From NCBI GenBank assembly GCA_900557355.1, contig USSR01000369.1, forward strand, positions 1 to 6,989: a DNA stretch of 6,989 nucleotides, read 5' to 3'. Every line of letters starts with the position of its first letter. Within the stretch, counting starts at the first letter, position 1. Under the pieces are notes generated by a model. That model was given only the letters and a program-made list of their open reading frames with translations. It was not told where the DNA came from and searched no databases. The position numbers and the translations under genes were made by a program. The DNA is from an uncultured Bacteroides sp. Lineage in GTDB: Bacteria; Bacteroidota; Bacteroidia; Bacteroidales; Bacteroidaceae. Shown here piece by piece: positions 6,889 through 6,989 of the stretch.

Positions 6889-6989
6889 ATGAGCGAAAAA
6901 GCACCCGTAATGGTATTCTCCGGAACTAACTCGAGATACCTTGCAGAGAAAATCTGCGCAAGCCTTGATTGCCCTCTGGGAAAGATGAA
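6889..6989 (+). CDS. prs: Ribose-phosphate pyrophosphokinase (PRPP synthetase), 5' part only
   Basis: Only the first 33 codons plus two bases are present before the window ends. They begin MSEKAPVMVFSGTNSRYLAE and continue to a segment ending CPLGKM. The pattern VFSGTNSRYLAEKIC aligns with the N-terminal strand-loop-helix of bacterial PRPP synthetases (LFAGNATPELAQRIA in E. coli). The enzyme makes PRPP from ribose-5-phosphate and ATP in the cytoplasm, for nucleotide, histidine and tryptophan synthesis. The ATG at 6889 is the natural start, about 34 bases downstream of the predicted transcription start. The gene is divergent from the kinase operon. The diagnostic PRPP-binding and flexible-loop motifs lie outside the window. 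Confidence 0.9.
   Translation, partial: MSEKAPVMVFSGTNSRYLAEKICASLDCPLGKM

Overview
The window looks like chromosomal DNA of a Bacteroidales bacterium, most likely Bacteroides or a close relative. Two promoters match the Bacteroides consensus (TTTG, 19-21 bases, TAnnTTTG) instead of the E. coli -35/-10 pattern. The proteins also fit: a very long TPR-type sensor kinase with Bacteroidetes-style lipoprotein signals ending in SC, and a PRPP synthetase N-terminus of Bacteroidetes type. There are no transposases, phage genes, CRISPR repeats or other signs of mobility.

Layout, left to right. A tRNA-Arg(UCU) gene lies on the minus strand at the left edge with its own consensus promoter. The next three genes are on the minus strand and are tightly packed. 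In transcription order they are a 1466-residue double sensor histidine kinase (2364-6764), a response regulator with a LuxR-like HTH (1624-2352, 11 bases after the kinase stop) and an AbgT-family membrane transporter (177-1634, overlapping the regulator's 3' end by 11 bases). They almost certainly form one operon. A 124-base divergent intergenic region (6765-6888) separates the kinase from the start of prs (PRPP synthetase) on the plus strand, which runs off the right edge. That region holds a good prs promoter, a possible kinase -7 box touching the GTG start, and a perfect 8-base inverted repeat that overlaps the prs -33 element.

How the genes fit together (inference): the kinase senses something in the periplasm through TPR-like repeats and phosphorylates the regulator at Asp59. 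The regulator controls transcription, perhaps of its own operon, and the transporter is the likely output or physiological partner. AbgT-family proteins are known either to import p-aminobenzoyl-glutamate or to export sulfonamide-like antimetabolites, so folate-related compounds are plausible but unproven signals.

The most unusual object is the kinase. It is two complete paralogous sensor modules joined head to tail in one frame. Each has its own lipoprotein-like signal, periplasmic repeats, TM helix and kinase core. Module 1 keeps the ATP-binding motifs but lacks a standard H-box histidine. Module 2 keeps an H-box but has lost the ATP-binding glycines and the N-box asparagine. The two half-kinases look complementary, which suggests module 1 phosphorylates module 2.
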